A stretch of 64,000 nt of DNA, taken from positions 1 through 64,000 of the forward strand of contig NZ_JAPEMT010000002.1 of assembly GCF_026342435.1 (NCBI RefSeq). The letters run 5' to 3'. Under the pieces are notes generated by a model. That model was not told where the DNA came from and did not search any database. It saw only the letters and a list, made by a program, of their open reading frames with translations. Numbering within the stretch: the stretch's first letter is position 1; each line of letters starts with the position of its first letter. The DNA comes from Streptomyces sp. NBC_00237 (GTDB lineage: Bacteria > Actinomycetota > Actinomycetes > Streptomycetales > Streptomycetaceae). Made by a program: the position numbers and the translations under genes. Below are positions 1 to 7,035 of the stretch, one piece after another.

Positions 1-148
1 CCCGGCAAGCCGGGGCATAAAGCGACGAATTGCGCAAGCGCAATTCTAATTCCGGCGCAAGCGCCGGAATGGAATTCCGTAAACGGAATTCCGAACGGAA
101 TACAATTCGCGCAAGCGCGAATTGGCGTGACCGCGCAAGCGCGGTCAC
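1..148. repeat. Telomere-like array of six AA-centred palindromes at a linear replicon end
   Basis: Six perfect inverted repeats sit almost end to end from the first base: 1-14, 27-46, 49-70, 71-92, 103-124 and 127-148. Arms are 6 to 10 bp and every one has exactly AA at its centre (TT on the other strand). A seventh, overlapping one at 88-101 also centres on AA and competes with the fourth. Streptomyces linear replicons end in dense palindromes that let the 3' overhang fold and be capped by Tap and Tpg. The archetypal telomere, as I recall it, begins with a C-rich palindrome with a three-base loop. Here the first palindrome is CCCGGC-AA-GCCGGG, so the architecture fits but the sequence type differs. 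No tap or tpg gene is in the window. That base 1 is the true physical end is inferred. Confidence 0.82.
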
Positions 149-774
149 TGGGGCTGGCTACGGGAGGAGGTGCATCGTGTGCGGGCCTGTGTAGGGTCTG
201 GGATTCCCAGCCACCACCCCCGCAACGAGAGTGACGGACTGTCGGCTTGATCAGGCGCTGGCCTCACCGTGGTGACGGGCTCCGCTGCGCTCCACCCTGC
301 CCCCCTCCTCCCCCTGGGACCGTCCGGTCGAGCCCACCAGCAGACCGCACCTGCGGGACGGAATCTGATGCCGCGCCACTCACAGGAGCGGACGCACCCC
401 AGGGGTGGTGCATCACGTGTTCTGACTGTGTAGCGTCTGGGTTCGGGCAGCACCACCCCGGACCGCCCTGAAAGCTCCCGGGAGAGTCCAGCCGAAGGCT
501 TGCACCCCCGAACTCATTCCCTCGCTCTTGCCTGAAAGCAAGCCACGAAAGAAGGGCCGCAACTCCCGAGCAAACACCCTGGGAATGCGACCCGAATTCA
601 CAGACCAGAGTTCAGTGTTTCCCCGCGAGCGCATTCATGCGGCAGCCTCAGTAACGGTGGTCAGAAGCTTTTTCTCCAGCGGAGAAGCGGGACGGTTTCT
701 CGTGCCTGTGCAACGCCCGGGAGCCCGCCCTGGGACAGGGCACGAGCCCGGCAGGTGTGCAGCGCGCGGTGTGG

Positions 775-940
775 CCGCCGTCTCCGGGCCGCTCCGGTCC
801 GCGCCGGGCCTCGGTCCGGCGCAGTGATATCCCTTCCCGCCCCGAGCCCCCCGAGCGGTCTCCTGTCGTGCTGCCCCGCCCCTTTTCCCAGGGGTAGCAG
901 GACAGGAGGGCGTGAGGGGGGTTGTCTGGGTTCTGTGAGG
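775..940. repeat. Subtelomeric repeat copy 1 with 18-bp hairpin
   Basis: This is the first of two imperfect direct repeats (the other is 1067-1231). Conserved blocks are the stretch before CCCCCCGAGCGGTC, the loop core CTTTTCC and the tail GGCGTGAGGGGGGTTGTCTG. Between them lies a hairpin: 860-877 pairs with 891-908, with one mismatch and one G-T pair. The stem sequence differs from that of copy 2 while pairing is kept. Confidence 0.75.
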
Positions 941-993
941 TACCAACCATGGGGCCTGACCAGCGCAAACGTTCCGGGTGTCTGGATGGTGGC

Positions 994-1050
994 GCAAGGG
1001 ATGGGGCAAGGGGTGAAGCAAGGGATGGGGCAAGGGGTGGGGCAAGGGTC
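994..1050. repeat. GCAAGGG tandem array
   Basis: Head-to-tail variants of GCAAGGGGTGG / GCAAGGGATGG occur about five times between the two hairpin repeats. The strand is G-rich with regularly spaced G-runs. Confidence 0.7.
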
Positions 1051-1066
1051 ACAATGCCGTGCGCGG

Positions 1067-1231
1067 CCGCCAGGCCGCCATCTCGGGCCGCGCCGGGCCC
1101 CGGTCCGGCGCAGCGACACCCCGTCCCGCCCCGAACCCCCCGAGCGGTCGCCGCGTCTGCCCTGGCCCTACTTTTCCGGGGTCAGGGCAGGCGCGGGGGC
1201 GTGAGGGGGGTTGTCTGAGTTCTGAGAGGGC
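1067..1231. repeat. Subtelomeric repeat copy 2 with covarying hairpin
   Basis: This is the second copy of the repeat. Its hairpin pairs 1151-1169 with 1178-1196 around the same CTTTTCC loop core. The stem bases have changed relative to copy 1 (left arm CCGCGTCTGCCCTGGCCC against CTCCTGTCGTGCTGCCCC), yet nearly every pair is preserved, two or three as G-T. The flanking GGCGTGAGGGGGGTTGTCTG tail is almost identical in both copies. Confidence 0.75.
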
Positions 1232-1261
1232 TCACCAAGGGCACTGACCTGCATTGATGGT

Positions 1262-1350
1262 TGCGCGTGGGCAAAGGGGGGTCAGGTGCTTGGTCAGGGG
1301 GTCAGTCAGGTGCTTGGTCAGGGGCTTAGTCAGGGTGTTGGTCAGGTCAG
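1262..1350. repeat. GGTCAGG tandem array
   Basis: Degenerate tandem copies of GTCAGGTGCTTGGTCAGGGG and shorter GGTCAGG units run up to, and just into, the stop codon of the neighbouring minus-strand gene. With the array at 994-1050 this makes two iteron-like G-rich blocks bracketing the second hairpin repeat. No function can be assigned from sequence. Confidence 0.65.
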
Positions 1351-2240
1351 GTGCCCGGGGGGACACCGACTGTCTGGATCTCCTGTACCAGTGCCGTCCA
1401 GGCCGTGGCCCGCGTCTCGGTGAACGTGCCGGTCTCGCCGGTGCCTCCGACGACCTGCCAGTCGACTGTCCACGTCGAGGTGGCGGTGCCCTTGTACGGC
1501 TGGCCGAGCGGGCGGGCCAGCTTGGTGTACCGGTGCCCGCAGTCCGGTGACATCTGCTTGCCCCGGTCCTTCGTGTACGGGGTGCCGGGGCCCGGGCAGA
1601 CGACGACCGCACCGTCGCCCATCGCCCACGCGACCGAGGTGACGGTAGCGGTCGCGGTCACGGTGACACCGCCCGCCGTCGCCGTCGCGGTGGTGGGCCC
1701 GAACGTCGACTCGGACGGGGTGGCCCACATCCACGTGGGCATGCCGATGACGTACGTCCCGCCAGGGCGGGGGCTGGCGATCTTCGGGCCGTCCAGGCGG
1801 ACCTTGTCCACGGCCTGGCGGGCGACGGCCTCCGGGTCGATGGCCTGTCCGGCGGGTGCCGCGCCGTCGGCGATCCAGACCGGGCGGGAGGTCTGGGTGT
1901 CGTCGCACTCCGCCACGAACATGCCGCCCTTGTCCGCTGGTGAGTGGCCGCCCCACAGCGGACTGCCCGCCGGGGGCGGAGGGTCCATCTTCGTGTACCG
2001 GCAGACGGGCTTGTCCGGCTTGCCGCCCCGCTGTTTCGCCGACGAAACACCCGAGCCCGGCGTGCTGGCCGGGCCCGGCGACGAGGCGGGGTCGTCCGCG
2101 CAGACGCGGACGAACACCGCGCTGGAGCCGACGCAGCCGGGGTCGATGCCGTCCGCCGAGGCAGGCAAGGCGGTGATGGTGACGCCCGCCAGGACCACGG
2201 CCAGGAGCAGCGGCGCCCCTGCCGTGCGGGCGCTCAGCAC
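1347..2240 (-). CDS. Secreted protein of a conserved Streptomyces arm family, function unknown
   Basis: The 297-residue product opens with a signal-peptide-like stretch (about residues 2-24, ending ALPASADG). The mature part has scattered cysteines, a short Lys/Gly/Pro-rich hinge and a threonine-rich beta-type C-terminal half (TATATVTSVAWAMGDG, then a run around PCGHRYT and WTVDW). I recognise the family as one often labelled ATP/GTP-binding on Streptomyces plasmids and arms, but I see no Walker motif. The GTG start at 2240 overlaps the stop of the upstream lipoprotein gene (GTGCTGA), so the two are probably translationally coupled. Such pairs often sit beside type IV secretion-like conjugation genes; none remains here, so a conjugation role is only inferred. 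Confidence 0.72.
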   Translation of the reverse strand: MLSARTAGAPLLLAVVLAGVTITALPASADGIDPGCVGSSAVFVRVCADDPASSPGPASTPGSGVSSAKQRGGKPDKPVCRYTKMDPPPPAGSPLWGGHSPADKGGMFVAECDDTQTSRPVWIADGAAPAGQAIDPEAVARQAVDKVRLDGPKIASPRPGGTYVIGMPTWMWATPSESTFGPTTATATAGGVTVTATATVTSVAWAMGDGAVVVCPGPGTPYTKDRGKQMSPDCGHRYTKLARPLGQPYKGTATSTWTVDWQVVGGTGETGTFTETRATAWTALVQEIQTVGVPPGT

Positions 2241-2812
2241 GTCCCGCCCGCCTGGGGGTCGAGGGCGGTGACCATCCATCGGCCGTCCCAGCGTTCCATC
2301 GAGGCCGAGGCCAGGTAGCGCAGCGGCGGCGCCGAGGGCAGCGGGATCGGCTTGCGTGCCTTCACGTCGTACGTCTCGTACTTCGACAGGTCGATGCAGT
2401 CGGACAGCGTGGCGGTGGGGATCTTCGCCCGCATGTTCAGGGCGGTCACCGTCGGGGTGTGCCCGGCCCCGCCGCGCACGACGGTTCCTGCGGATTTCAT
2501 CCGTCGCAGGTCGATGCGCATCGTGCCCAGCGCCTGCGTTGTCGCGTGCTTCTCCAGGCCGGTGCCCGCAGGGTTGGCCTTGGGGTACGCGGCGGTCTGC
2601 GCGGCAGTCATCGCCCGGTACGCGGCCAGTGCCGCCGCCCGGTGCGCCGCGTCCGGGTCGGCCGCTGACACCGCCGGGGCGGGCACGGCCGGAACCGTCT
2701 CTGTGGGGGCCGCCGAGGGCTTGCCGTCGTCGTCGGGTGCCCCGCATCCGGTGAGCGGCAGGACGGGTGCGAGCGCCCCTTCTGGCGTCGTACACGGTGC
2801 CGTCGTGCCCAT
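2234..2812 (-). CDS. Putative lipoprotein
   Basis: The product is about 192 residues. A lipobox, LPLTGC, lies near residue 23 and is followed by a flexible Asp/Lys/Ser/Ala stretch and a helical then beta-type domain ending MVTALDPQAGGTC. The ATG at 2812 is preferred because it puts the lipobox at a normal distance. The leader is odd, though, with little hydrophobic core and no N-terminal Arg/Lys, so the real leader may be shorter, or damaged by a small indel. The stop overlaps the GTG of the next gene. I recognise it only as a member of Streptomyces arm/plasmid lipoproteins and assign no specific function. Confidence 0.62.
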   Translation of the reverse strand: MGTTAPCTTPEGALAPVLPLTGCGAPDDDGKPSAAPTETVPAVPAPAVSAADPDAAHRAAALAAYRAMTAAQTAAYPKANPAGTGLEKHATTQALGTMRIDLRRMKSAGTVVRGGAGHTPTVTALNMRAKIPTATLSDCIDLSKYETYDVKARKPIPLPSAPPLRYLASASMERWDGRWMVTALDPQAGGTC

Positions 2813-2878
2813 GTGCCAGCCGCCCGCGGGTGATCGCCTGCGCGGTCGATCACCGTAGCGCTGCGCAGCCGGGCCATC

Positions 2879-3060
2879 ACTGATCACTCACACGGCGCTC
2901 GCACCCCGACGTGGTGAGTGATCATCTGGGCCCGTGGTGAGTGATCGTCCGGGCCCGTGGTGAAGAACCGCGCGTACTCACCACGGGCCAACCAAGGAAC
3001 CAACCACGGCTCACCACGGGCCAACCACAGAACCAACCATGGCTCACCACGGCAGGTCAG
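2879..3060. repeat. Dispersed TGGTGAGTGATC repeat, cluster 1
   Basis: GTGGTGAGTGATC occurs at 2911-2923 and 2934-2946 (period 23), with a third partial copy near 2957 and an inverted copy at 2880-2888. Then CTCACCACGGGCCAACCA-type units follow in the opposite orientation at about 2977, 3010 and 3043 (period 33). The same motif family forms a second cluster at 5440-5970. It occupies the gap upstream of the lipoprotein gene. Confidence 0.7.
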
Positions 3061-3124
3061 CGGCCTGCGGGTGCGGGTGTCCGTCCTGCCCCCGAGGCGG
3101 TACGGACACCCTGCTCCGGGGGCG

Positions 3125-3310
3125 TCATGAGCGTCGGCGGGCGGCCGCCACGGCCACGCCGCAGCCGGTGAGGACGACCGTGATCACGGCGGCCGCCGCC
3201 ATGATCGGGGTATGGGCGGTGAGATGCCGCCAGCACAGATAGCCAGTAAGGCCGCCGAGAAGCAGAAGCAGCAGGACCAAGCCGCCGAGGACGACGAGCG
3301 CCAGCTTCAT
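3125..3310 (-). CDS. Small membrane protein with two predicted helices
   Basis: This is a 61-residue protein. Residues 4-24 are an almost pure Leu/Val/Gly helix, a second hydrophobic stretch covers about 33-54, and the tail is basic (AAARRRS). A strong ribosome site, AGGGGGG, lies just upstream but sits inside a perfect 16-bp inverted repeat (3311-3346), so translation or transcription may be gated by it. It is divergent from the HTH gene at 3380. It resembles no enzyme I know; small membrane proteins of this kind accompany Streptomyces plasmid spread genes, but that link is weak. Confidence 0.6.
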   Translation of the reverse strand: MKLALVVLGGLVLLLLLLGGLTGYLCWRHLTAHTPIMAAAAVITVVLTGCGVAVAAARRRS

Positions 3311-3346
3311 CTAGCCCCCCTAGACGTCTTCGTCTAGGGGGGCTAG
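3311..3346. promoter_or_regulatory. Perfect 16-bp palindrome between divergent genes
   Basis: The left arm 3311-3326 is the exact reverse complement of 3331-3346, with a TCTT loop. Each arm, with one flanking base, is itself a near-palindrome: TCTAG, C-run, CTAGA on the left and TCTAGGGGGGCTAGA on the right. The element touches the ATG of the small membrane gene, contains its ribosome site, and lies 33 bases before the HTH gene. It looks like a paired operator or a cruciform/hairpin leader controlling both genes. The regulator is unknown; the HTH protein next door is an obvious candidate. Confidence 0.75.
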
Positions 3347-3379
3347 AGTTCTCATCTCGTCCCGAGGAAGGTGCGGAGT

Positions 3380-3787
3380 ATGGACTTGCCCAAGATCGTG
3401 GCCCATCGTGCTGACGGAGGGTGGATGCTCGAAATGCATGGACTCGCCCCCGCCTACGTTCGCCGGCTGAGCGAGGCAGCCGAGTGTGGACGTGCCCTCA
3501 TGAAGGCCGCAGACGTACCCGGGGTCGAGCACGGCGTGCAACTCAAGGTCGACCTCGGTGACGAGCTCAACCGACGCGTCGAGGCTTCAACCCAGGCAAC
3601 TGTTGACGCTCACAAGGCCCAACTTCAAGCAGCAGCGGAGCTTCGACGAACAGCGTCAGCTCTCAAGAATCAGGACTTGACCGGCCGGGACATCGCCCAC
3701 ATCTTGGGCGTCTCGCCCCAACGGGTATCCCAACTACTTACCCAGCCCGCGACCGGAGGTTCAAGCACAAGCTGCGACCGCGTTTGA
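3380..3787 (+). CDS. HicB-like protein with C-terminal sigma-type HTH
   Basis: The product is 135 residues. The N-terminal half (MDLPKIVAHRADGGWMLEMHG..) fits the small alpha/beta HicB-type fold. A helical alanine-rich linker follows, then a helix-turn-helix near the end (LTGRDIAHILGVSPQRVSQLL, about residues 101-121). The ATG at 3380 is chosen over the GTG nine bases upstream because GAGGAAGG ends eight bases before it. HicB proteins act as antitoxins or autoregulators, but no HicA-like partner is visible next door. Orphan proteins of this layout are common in Streptomyces accessory DNA. It is a candidate regulator of the adjacent palindrome. Confidence 0.72.
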   Translation: MDLPKIVAHRADGGWMLEMHGLAPAYVRRLSEAAECGRALMKAADVPGVEHGVQLKVDLGDELNRRVEASTQATVDAHKAQLQAAAELRRTASALKNQDLTGRDIAHILGVSPQRVSQLLTQPATGGSSTSCDRV

Positions 3788-3860
3788 GATCTGGCCAGCC
3801 CAGGTTGTGCCGACGCGTTCGGTGTGCTCACTGTTGACAGATGCCTCGGCAGGTTGCCAA

Positions 3861-4364
3861 TCAACTGAAGCCGAGTTCGGTGAAGGCACAACCCCCGCGT
3901 TCGGCATAGGGCAATGCCTGCCGGGATACGAGCCTCGGGGCCTGCCGGAAGTACTGATGGAAGCCCGAGGCCCTGAATTTCAAGTCAAACGCATGGCCTT
4001 CGATGTGCCAGAGCGGGCAGTGTGCAAAGTTCGGACGGACATCATTCATCACCAGCCGGTGCACCCTGTCGACCTCCAAGTCCACGGCAAGACCCTTGAA
4101 GTCGAGGTCGCCCTCAAGGTCGAAGACATCTTCGAAGACGAGTGTCGCCGGAGAGACCCAGAACGAAAAGTGTGTTGCGGGCCGGACTGGGTGGACCCAG
4201 CGGACGATGTAGTCAAGGTCGAGGAAAAGACGCGGCAGGACGTCGTTGGTCGGCTGGACGGACAAGCCGTGGATGGTGGCGTCATGCCACCCCATGTCTT
4301 CGAAATCTGCGTCGCTCCAGGTGCTCTTGGAGAGACCTGATTCCTCGTGGCTGCCATTGCCCAT
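3861..4364 (-). CDS. Immunity-type protein of unknown specificity
   Basis: The predicted product is 167 residues. Its N-terminal third, DFEDMGWHDATIHGLSVQ, continues into acidic beta-rich sequence with a LDLDYIVRWV block and a TLVFEDVFDLEGDLDF block. This is a pattern I recognise from Streptomyces proteins related to polymorphic-toxin immunity proteins. No toxin gene is adjacent, so the role is uncertain. The ATG at 4364 is chosen because the protein family starts a few residues before DFEDM; an in-frame upstream extension to 4487 exists but reads as non-coding. Confidence 0.6.
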   Translation of the reverse strand: MGNGSHEESGLSKSTWSDADFEDMGWHDATIHGLSVQPTNDVLPRLFLDLDYIVRWVHPVRPATHFSFWVSPATLVFEDVFDLEGDLDFKGLAVDLEVDRVHRLVMNDVRPNFAHCPLWHIEGHAFDLKFRASGFHQYFRQAPRLVSRQALPYAERGGCAFTELGFS

Positions 4365-4493
4365 GTCCGAATCCAACCAGACACCTAGACGGAAGCACTC
4401 ACAGGCCAGACTTGGACGAGAGTTGACGGGGCCCTGGGTGTGAAAATGGCTGGCCTCGAGTGAGTCGTGAAACGTCCTTCCCGTCACGGCATT

Positions 4494-4833
4494 TCACAGA
4501 GAACCCGCAGGCCAGAGGTGAAACAGGTGGGTGCGTTTCACCCTGCGCTTCAGTCCTTGCGGTGCCGCGCTTCCTCCATCGCCCGACGGCGGGGCTCGTT
4601 CCGAAGTCTTGGAGCGAGCCCCGCCGTGGTTAGTTCCATGGTTGGTTCCCCGCCGGAGGTAACCATGACCGTCGCGGTCGGGCACGGTGCCGGTCTCCGG
4701 GGCGAGGTGGTGGCGTAGCCGTTCGGCCGGGACGAGGAGGCGGGCGATGTCACCCGTGAGGGCGGCGAGCGCGCCGAGAAGGGGGGGCGGCGAGGACCGG
4801 CATGTGGCCCAGGGAGGACGGGGGCGCCGTCAT
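4494..4833 (-). pseudogene. Frameshifted small helical protein gene
   Basis: From the ATG at 4833 the frame reads MTAPPSSLGHMPVLAAP and then derails at a run of seven C on the coding strand (4781-4787). With six C it would continue LLGALAALTGDIARLLVPAE through to a stop at 4494, giving a coherent protein of about 112 residues. The second half has normal codon usage, which argues that this was one gene broken by a single inserted base, or that the run was mis-called in assembly. No family is recognised. Confidence 0.5.
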
Positions 4834-4934
4834 GAGGTTTCCAACGATGCCCCCGCTTTTGCCGTCGGCGTCACGAGCCGAGCGTCTGGCCCTGTGGGGT
4901 CCGCGCCGTCCCCGAGGCAGCACTTGTGCAGTAG

Positions 4935-5336
4935 TCAGGGGGCTGGGGGCGTGTCCTGGAAGAGGCGGACCAGCGCCTTGGTACCGGCTGCGGCGAGGGC
5001 CGGGCCATAGCGGAGAGCGAGGATGGAGACGGCGACGATGGTGAGAACGACGATGAGGGTTTCAGCGGGCAGGTAGGCGCTGACACCAGGCGGCTGGGTG
5101 TCATACCGAGGCCCGCTGGGGCCAGCCTGCGGTGCGGGAGCAGCGGGCGAGGGAGCAGCCGGGGCGGGGACTGCGATCTGCGGGGCAGGTACCGCAGGCT
5201 CGACGAGAGCTGCGGCGGGGAAGGCAGGCGCAGCGAGGGCGAGTAGCGCTGCCGAGACGGTGGTGGCAATGAGGTGTCGGGCCCGCGTTGCGGGGCGGTC
5301 GCTGCCGTTCGGGTGACCTGTGCGGGTGCCACCTCG
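4935..5336 (-). pseudogene. Membrane or exported protein gene lacking a start codon in frame
   Basis: A good coding frame ends at 4935 and opens only at 5336, where a stop precedes it. It encodes a leader-like segment (LIATTVSAALLALAAPAFPAA), an Ala/Pro-rich stretch, and a C-terminal transmembrane helix (TLIVVLTIVAVSILAL) with a short basic tail. No ATG, GTG or TTG lies ahead of the leader in this frame; the +1 frame carries a GTG and a basic N-terminus (VTRTAATAPQR). A one-base indel near 5285 would join them. It is either a frameshifted gene or a gene with a non-standard start. Confidence 0.42.
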
Positions 5337-5439
5337 TCACCCGGCTCCTCTCGGGCACCAAGCAGACCGCGCGCGTGAACAGCGGTACCGCGTTCGGCAC
5401 TGGGCACACGGGACTCGCGGCCATGCCCGGCTGGCCAGT

Positions 5440-5970
5440 GGCCGTGGTGAGTGGCCAGTGGCCATGGTGAGCAACGGCCACCGGTCATGGTGAGCGGTCA
5501 CCGCACCACGACCACCACCGGCCATGTGTGGCTCACCATGACCCGTGGCCACCAGGAGTCGCAGGGAACTGGCCGCGCCAGAATCGCCACGCGCGGCCGG
5601 TCAGGGCGGTGGCCAGTGGCCGCCCGGAGGCCAGCACCGTGCACCCGCCACGGATTCGGAGACGGGCCGCTTCGCGGTCTACGACGATCGTGTTCTGTCC
5701 CACCGGCCCGCTTCCGTGACTCACCACGGAACCCACCAGGAACCCACCACGTACCTCACCATGGTCCTGAACAGGAGATTCGTGTCCTGCTCACCCTCTC
5801 CGGGAGGCGGACACATCACCGGAACTCCGGCCTCGCGACGGTGGCCACCGATCATGGTGAGCGACGGCCAACCGCCGTGGTGAGTGATCGCTGGCCATGG
5901 TGAGTGATCATCCGTGGCCGTGGTGAGCCATCGCTGGCCACTGGCCACCGGTCCCTCACCACGGCCAATG
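5440..5970. repeat. Dispersed GGCCRTGGTGAGTGATC repeat, cluster 2
   Basis: Both orientations of the motif recur. TGGTGAG cores start at about 5444, 5465, 5488, 5855, 5878, 5898 and 5920, several followed by TGATC or CGACGGCCA. CTCACCA cores occur at about 5532, 5719, 5754 and 5954. They are mixed with CGGCCACCGG and TGGCCAGTGG blocks. The cluster fills the gap before the operon and runs into its last gene, whose C-terminal codons are made of repeat sequence. Confidence 0.7.
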
Positions 5971-6847
5971 GCCAGCCCTTTGTCCGTCTCGGTACGTAAG
6001 GCGGTGGCTCAGAGGCCCGCTCCGGCCGTCGGCCTGTCCAGGGTGGGGCGACCGGAGCGGGTGCCTGAGGGGCTGCTCCTCGGACTCGTCCGGGACAGCC
6101 ACGGTCATCGGGCGAGCCTCGGGAGCAGGGGAGGGCGGCCCACGATTCCAGGCAGGCGGCGAGCGTGCGGGCCTGCTCCTCGGTGACCGAGCCCAGTTGC
6201 AGGCAGTTGGATCCGGTGTGCTCGCACGCCGGTTCCGCCTTCACCGCGACGGGCACTTTGGCCGTCCCGCGGAAGCGGCTCGACAGGATGTCCGCGAGGT
6301 CCTCCAGAGCCCCAGGGCCCATGACGGCCATCCCGTCCGAGGCTGTTCCCGCACCACCCAACGCCCGGTACAGGAAAGCGACGTCTACCGGGGTCGCCGT
6401 TCCGACCATGATCCGCCCGCCCTTGATGTACGGGACCACTTGGGTGCCGACGGCGTGGAGCGCGAGCCGCAGGCGGCGTGCGGCGGCGCGTTGCGGGGGC
6501 AGACCGGCGACAATCCACCGGGCCAGGGCCTGGGCGTCCTCGGGGTCCTCCAGGTGCACGAGCAGGGTGCTCAACTCGGCGTCGTGGATCTCAACCGTGC
6601 ACTGCACACCGTCGTTGGCCAGCGCTGCCGACAGTGCGTCAGCCCGCTCCTGCACGGTTCCCGGACCTCCCGGTAGGGGGCCGGTCTCCTCGTTCGAGTG
6701 GTGCAGGTTGATGAACAAGGAGATGGCCGCGTCCGGTGCGGGGGCGACGGTGATCGCGTCAAGGCCGGCGTCACGCTGAGCCCAGGTCAGTTCGTCGGTA
6801 GCGACGCGGATCGCAACGTCGCGGGTGGGGGTGATGGCGTCGCTCAC
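5852..6847 (-). CDS. Unknown cytoplasmic protein with repeat-derived C-terminus
   Basis: The reading frame gives 331 residues. Residues 1-245 look like a folded alpha/beta protein (DVAIRVATDELTWAQRD.., ISLFINLHHSNEE, TLLVHLEDPEDAQALARWIVAGL). The last 70 or so, rich in Arg, Pro and Trp, are translated from the dispersed repeat and are probably not native, as if an original stop was lost. The GTG start at 6847 overlaps the stop of the preceding gene (GTGA). It is the third gene of a coupled operon with the small Cys/His protein and the prim-pol-like protein. No catalytic motif is recognised. Confidence 0.6.
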   Translation of the reverse strand: MSDAITPTRDVAIRVATDELTWAQRDAGLDAITVAPAPDAAISLFINLHHSNEETGPLPGGPGTVQERADALSAALANDGVQCTVEIHDAELSTLLVHLEDPEDAQALARWIVAGLPPQRAAARRLRLALHAVGTQVVPYIKGGRIMVGTATPVDVAFLYRALGGAGTASDGMAVMGPGALEDLADILSSRFRGTAKVPVAVKAEPACEHTGSNCLQLGSVTEEQARTLAACLESWAALPCSRGSPDDRGCPGRVRGAAPQAPAPVAPPWTGRRPERASEPPPYVPRRTKGWPLAVVRDRWPVASDGSPRPRMITHHGQRSLTTAVGRRSP

Positions 6848-7035
6848 CGGGAAGCCTGGGCGGTCGCAGGGCGGTGGCACGTGCAGGCGCAGCACAGCAC
6901 CTCGACCGGCCGCTCGAACGGCAGCTGTCCGGGAAGCCGGATCTCCCGGCGGGACCCGGCGCACATCCGGTGCTCGGCACTCCGGCATTCCGGCGACCTG
7001 TATGACTGCGCGGACTCCCGCATCGGCACGCTCAC
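6844..7035 (-). CDS. Small Cys/His-rich protein, possible zinc binder
   Basis: This 63-residue protein was located by its overlaps: GTG at 7035 overlaps the stop of the gene before it and its own stop overlaps the GTG of the gene after it. Cys and His are spaced as C17, H22, C25 and then CCACTCH at 48-54, which suggests one treble-clef-like zinc site. The sequence PECRS..EHRMCAG..RRPG-type resembles small Streptomyces proteins found beside prim-pol-like genes. Function is unknown; the tight coupling suggests a complex or shared pathway with its neighbours. Confidence 0.62.
   Translation of the reverse strand: MSVPMRESAQSYRSPECRSAEHRMCAGSRREIRLPGQLPFERPVEVLCCACTCHRPATAQASR

Larger units (their letters stand above)
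149..1346. other. Subtelomeric non-coding region
   Basis: I see no convincing gene here. The open frames on both strands have the arginine/proline/glycine composition of GC-rich shadow frames and lack plausible ribosome sites. A loosely repeated segment, roughly 170-225 and 400-465, shares GTGCATC, TGTGTAG and GTCTGGG blocks and a CACCACCCC end. The rest is taken up by the hairpin-bearing direct repeats and G-rich arrays listed separately. Long gene-free stretches next to the telomere are common on Streptomyces arms. Confidence 0.6.

Noticed and set aside
145..1250. Short frames in the subtelomeric region
   Set aside because: Biased GC-shadow composition, overlapping on both strands and crossing repeats and hairpins; no plausible start signals.
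3380..4364. HicAB or other toxin-antitoxin pair
   Set aside because: The HicB-like gene has no HicA-sized neighbour, and the immunity-like gene faces it from the other strand with no toxin gene between them.
2879..5970. CRISPR array
   Set aside because: The repeats are short, occur in both orientations with irregular spacing, and no cas gene is near.
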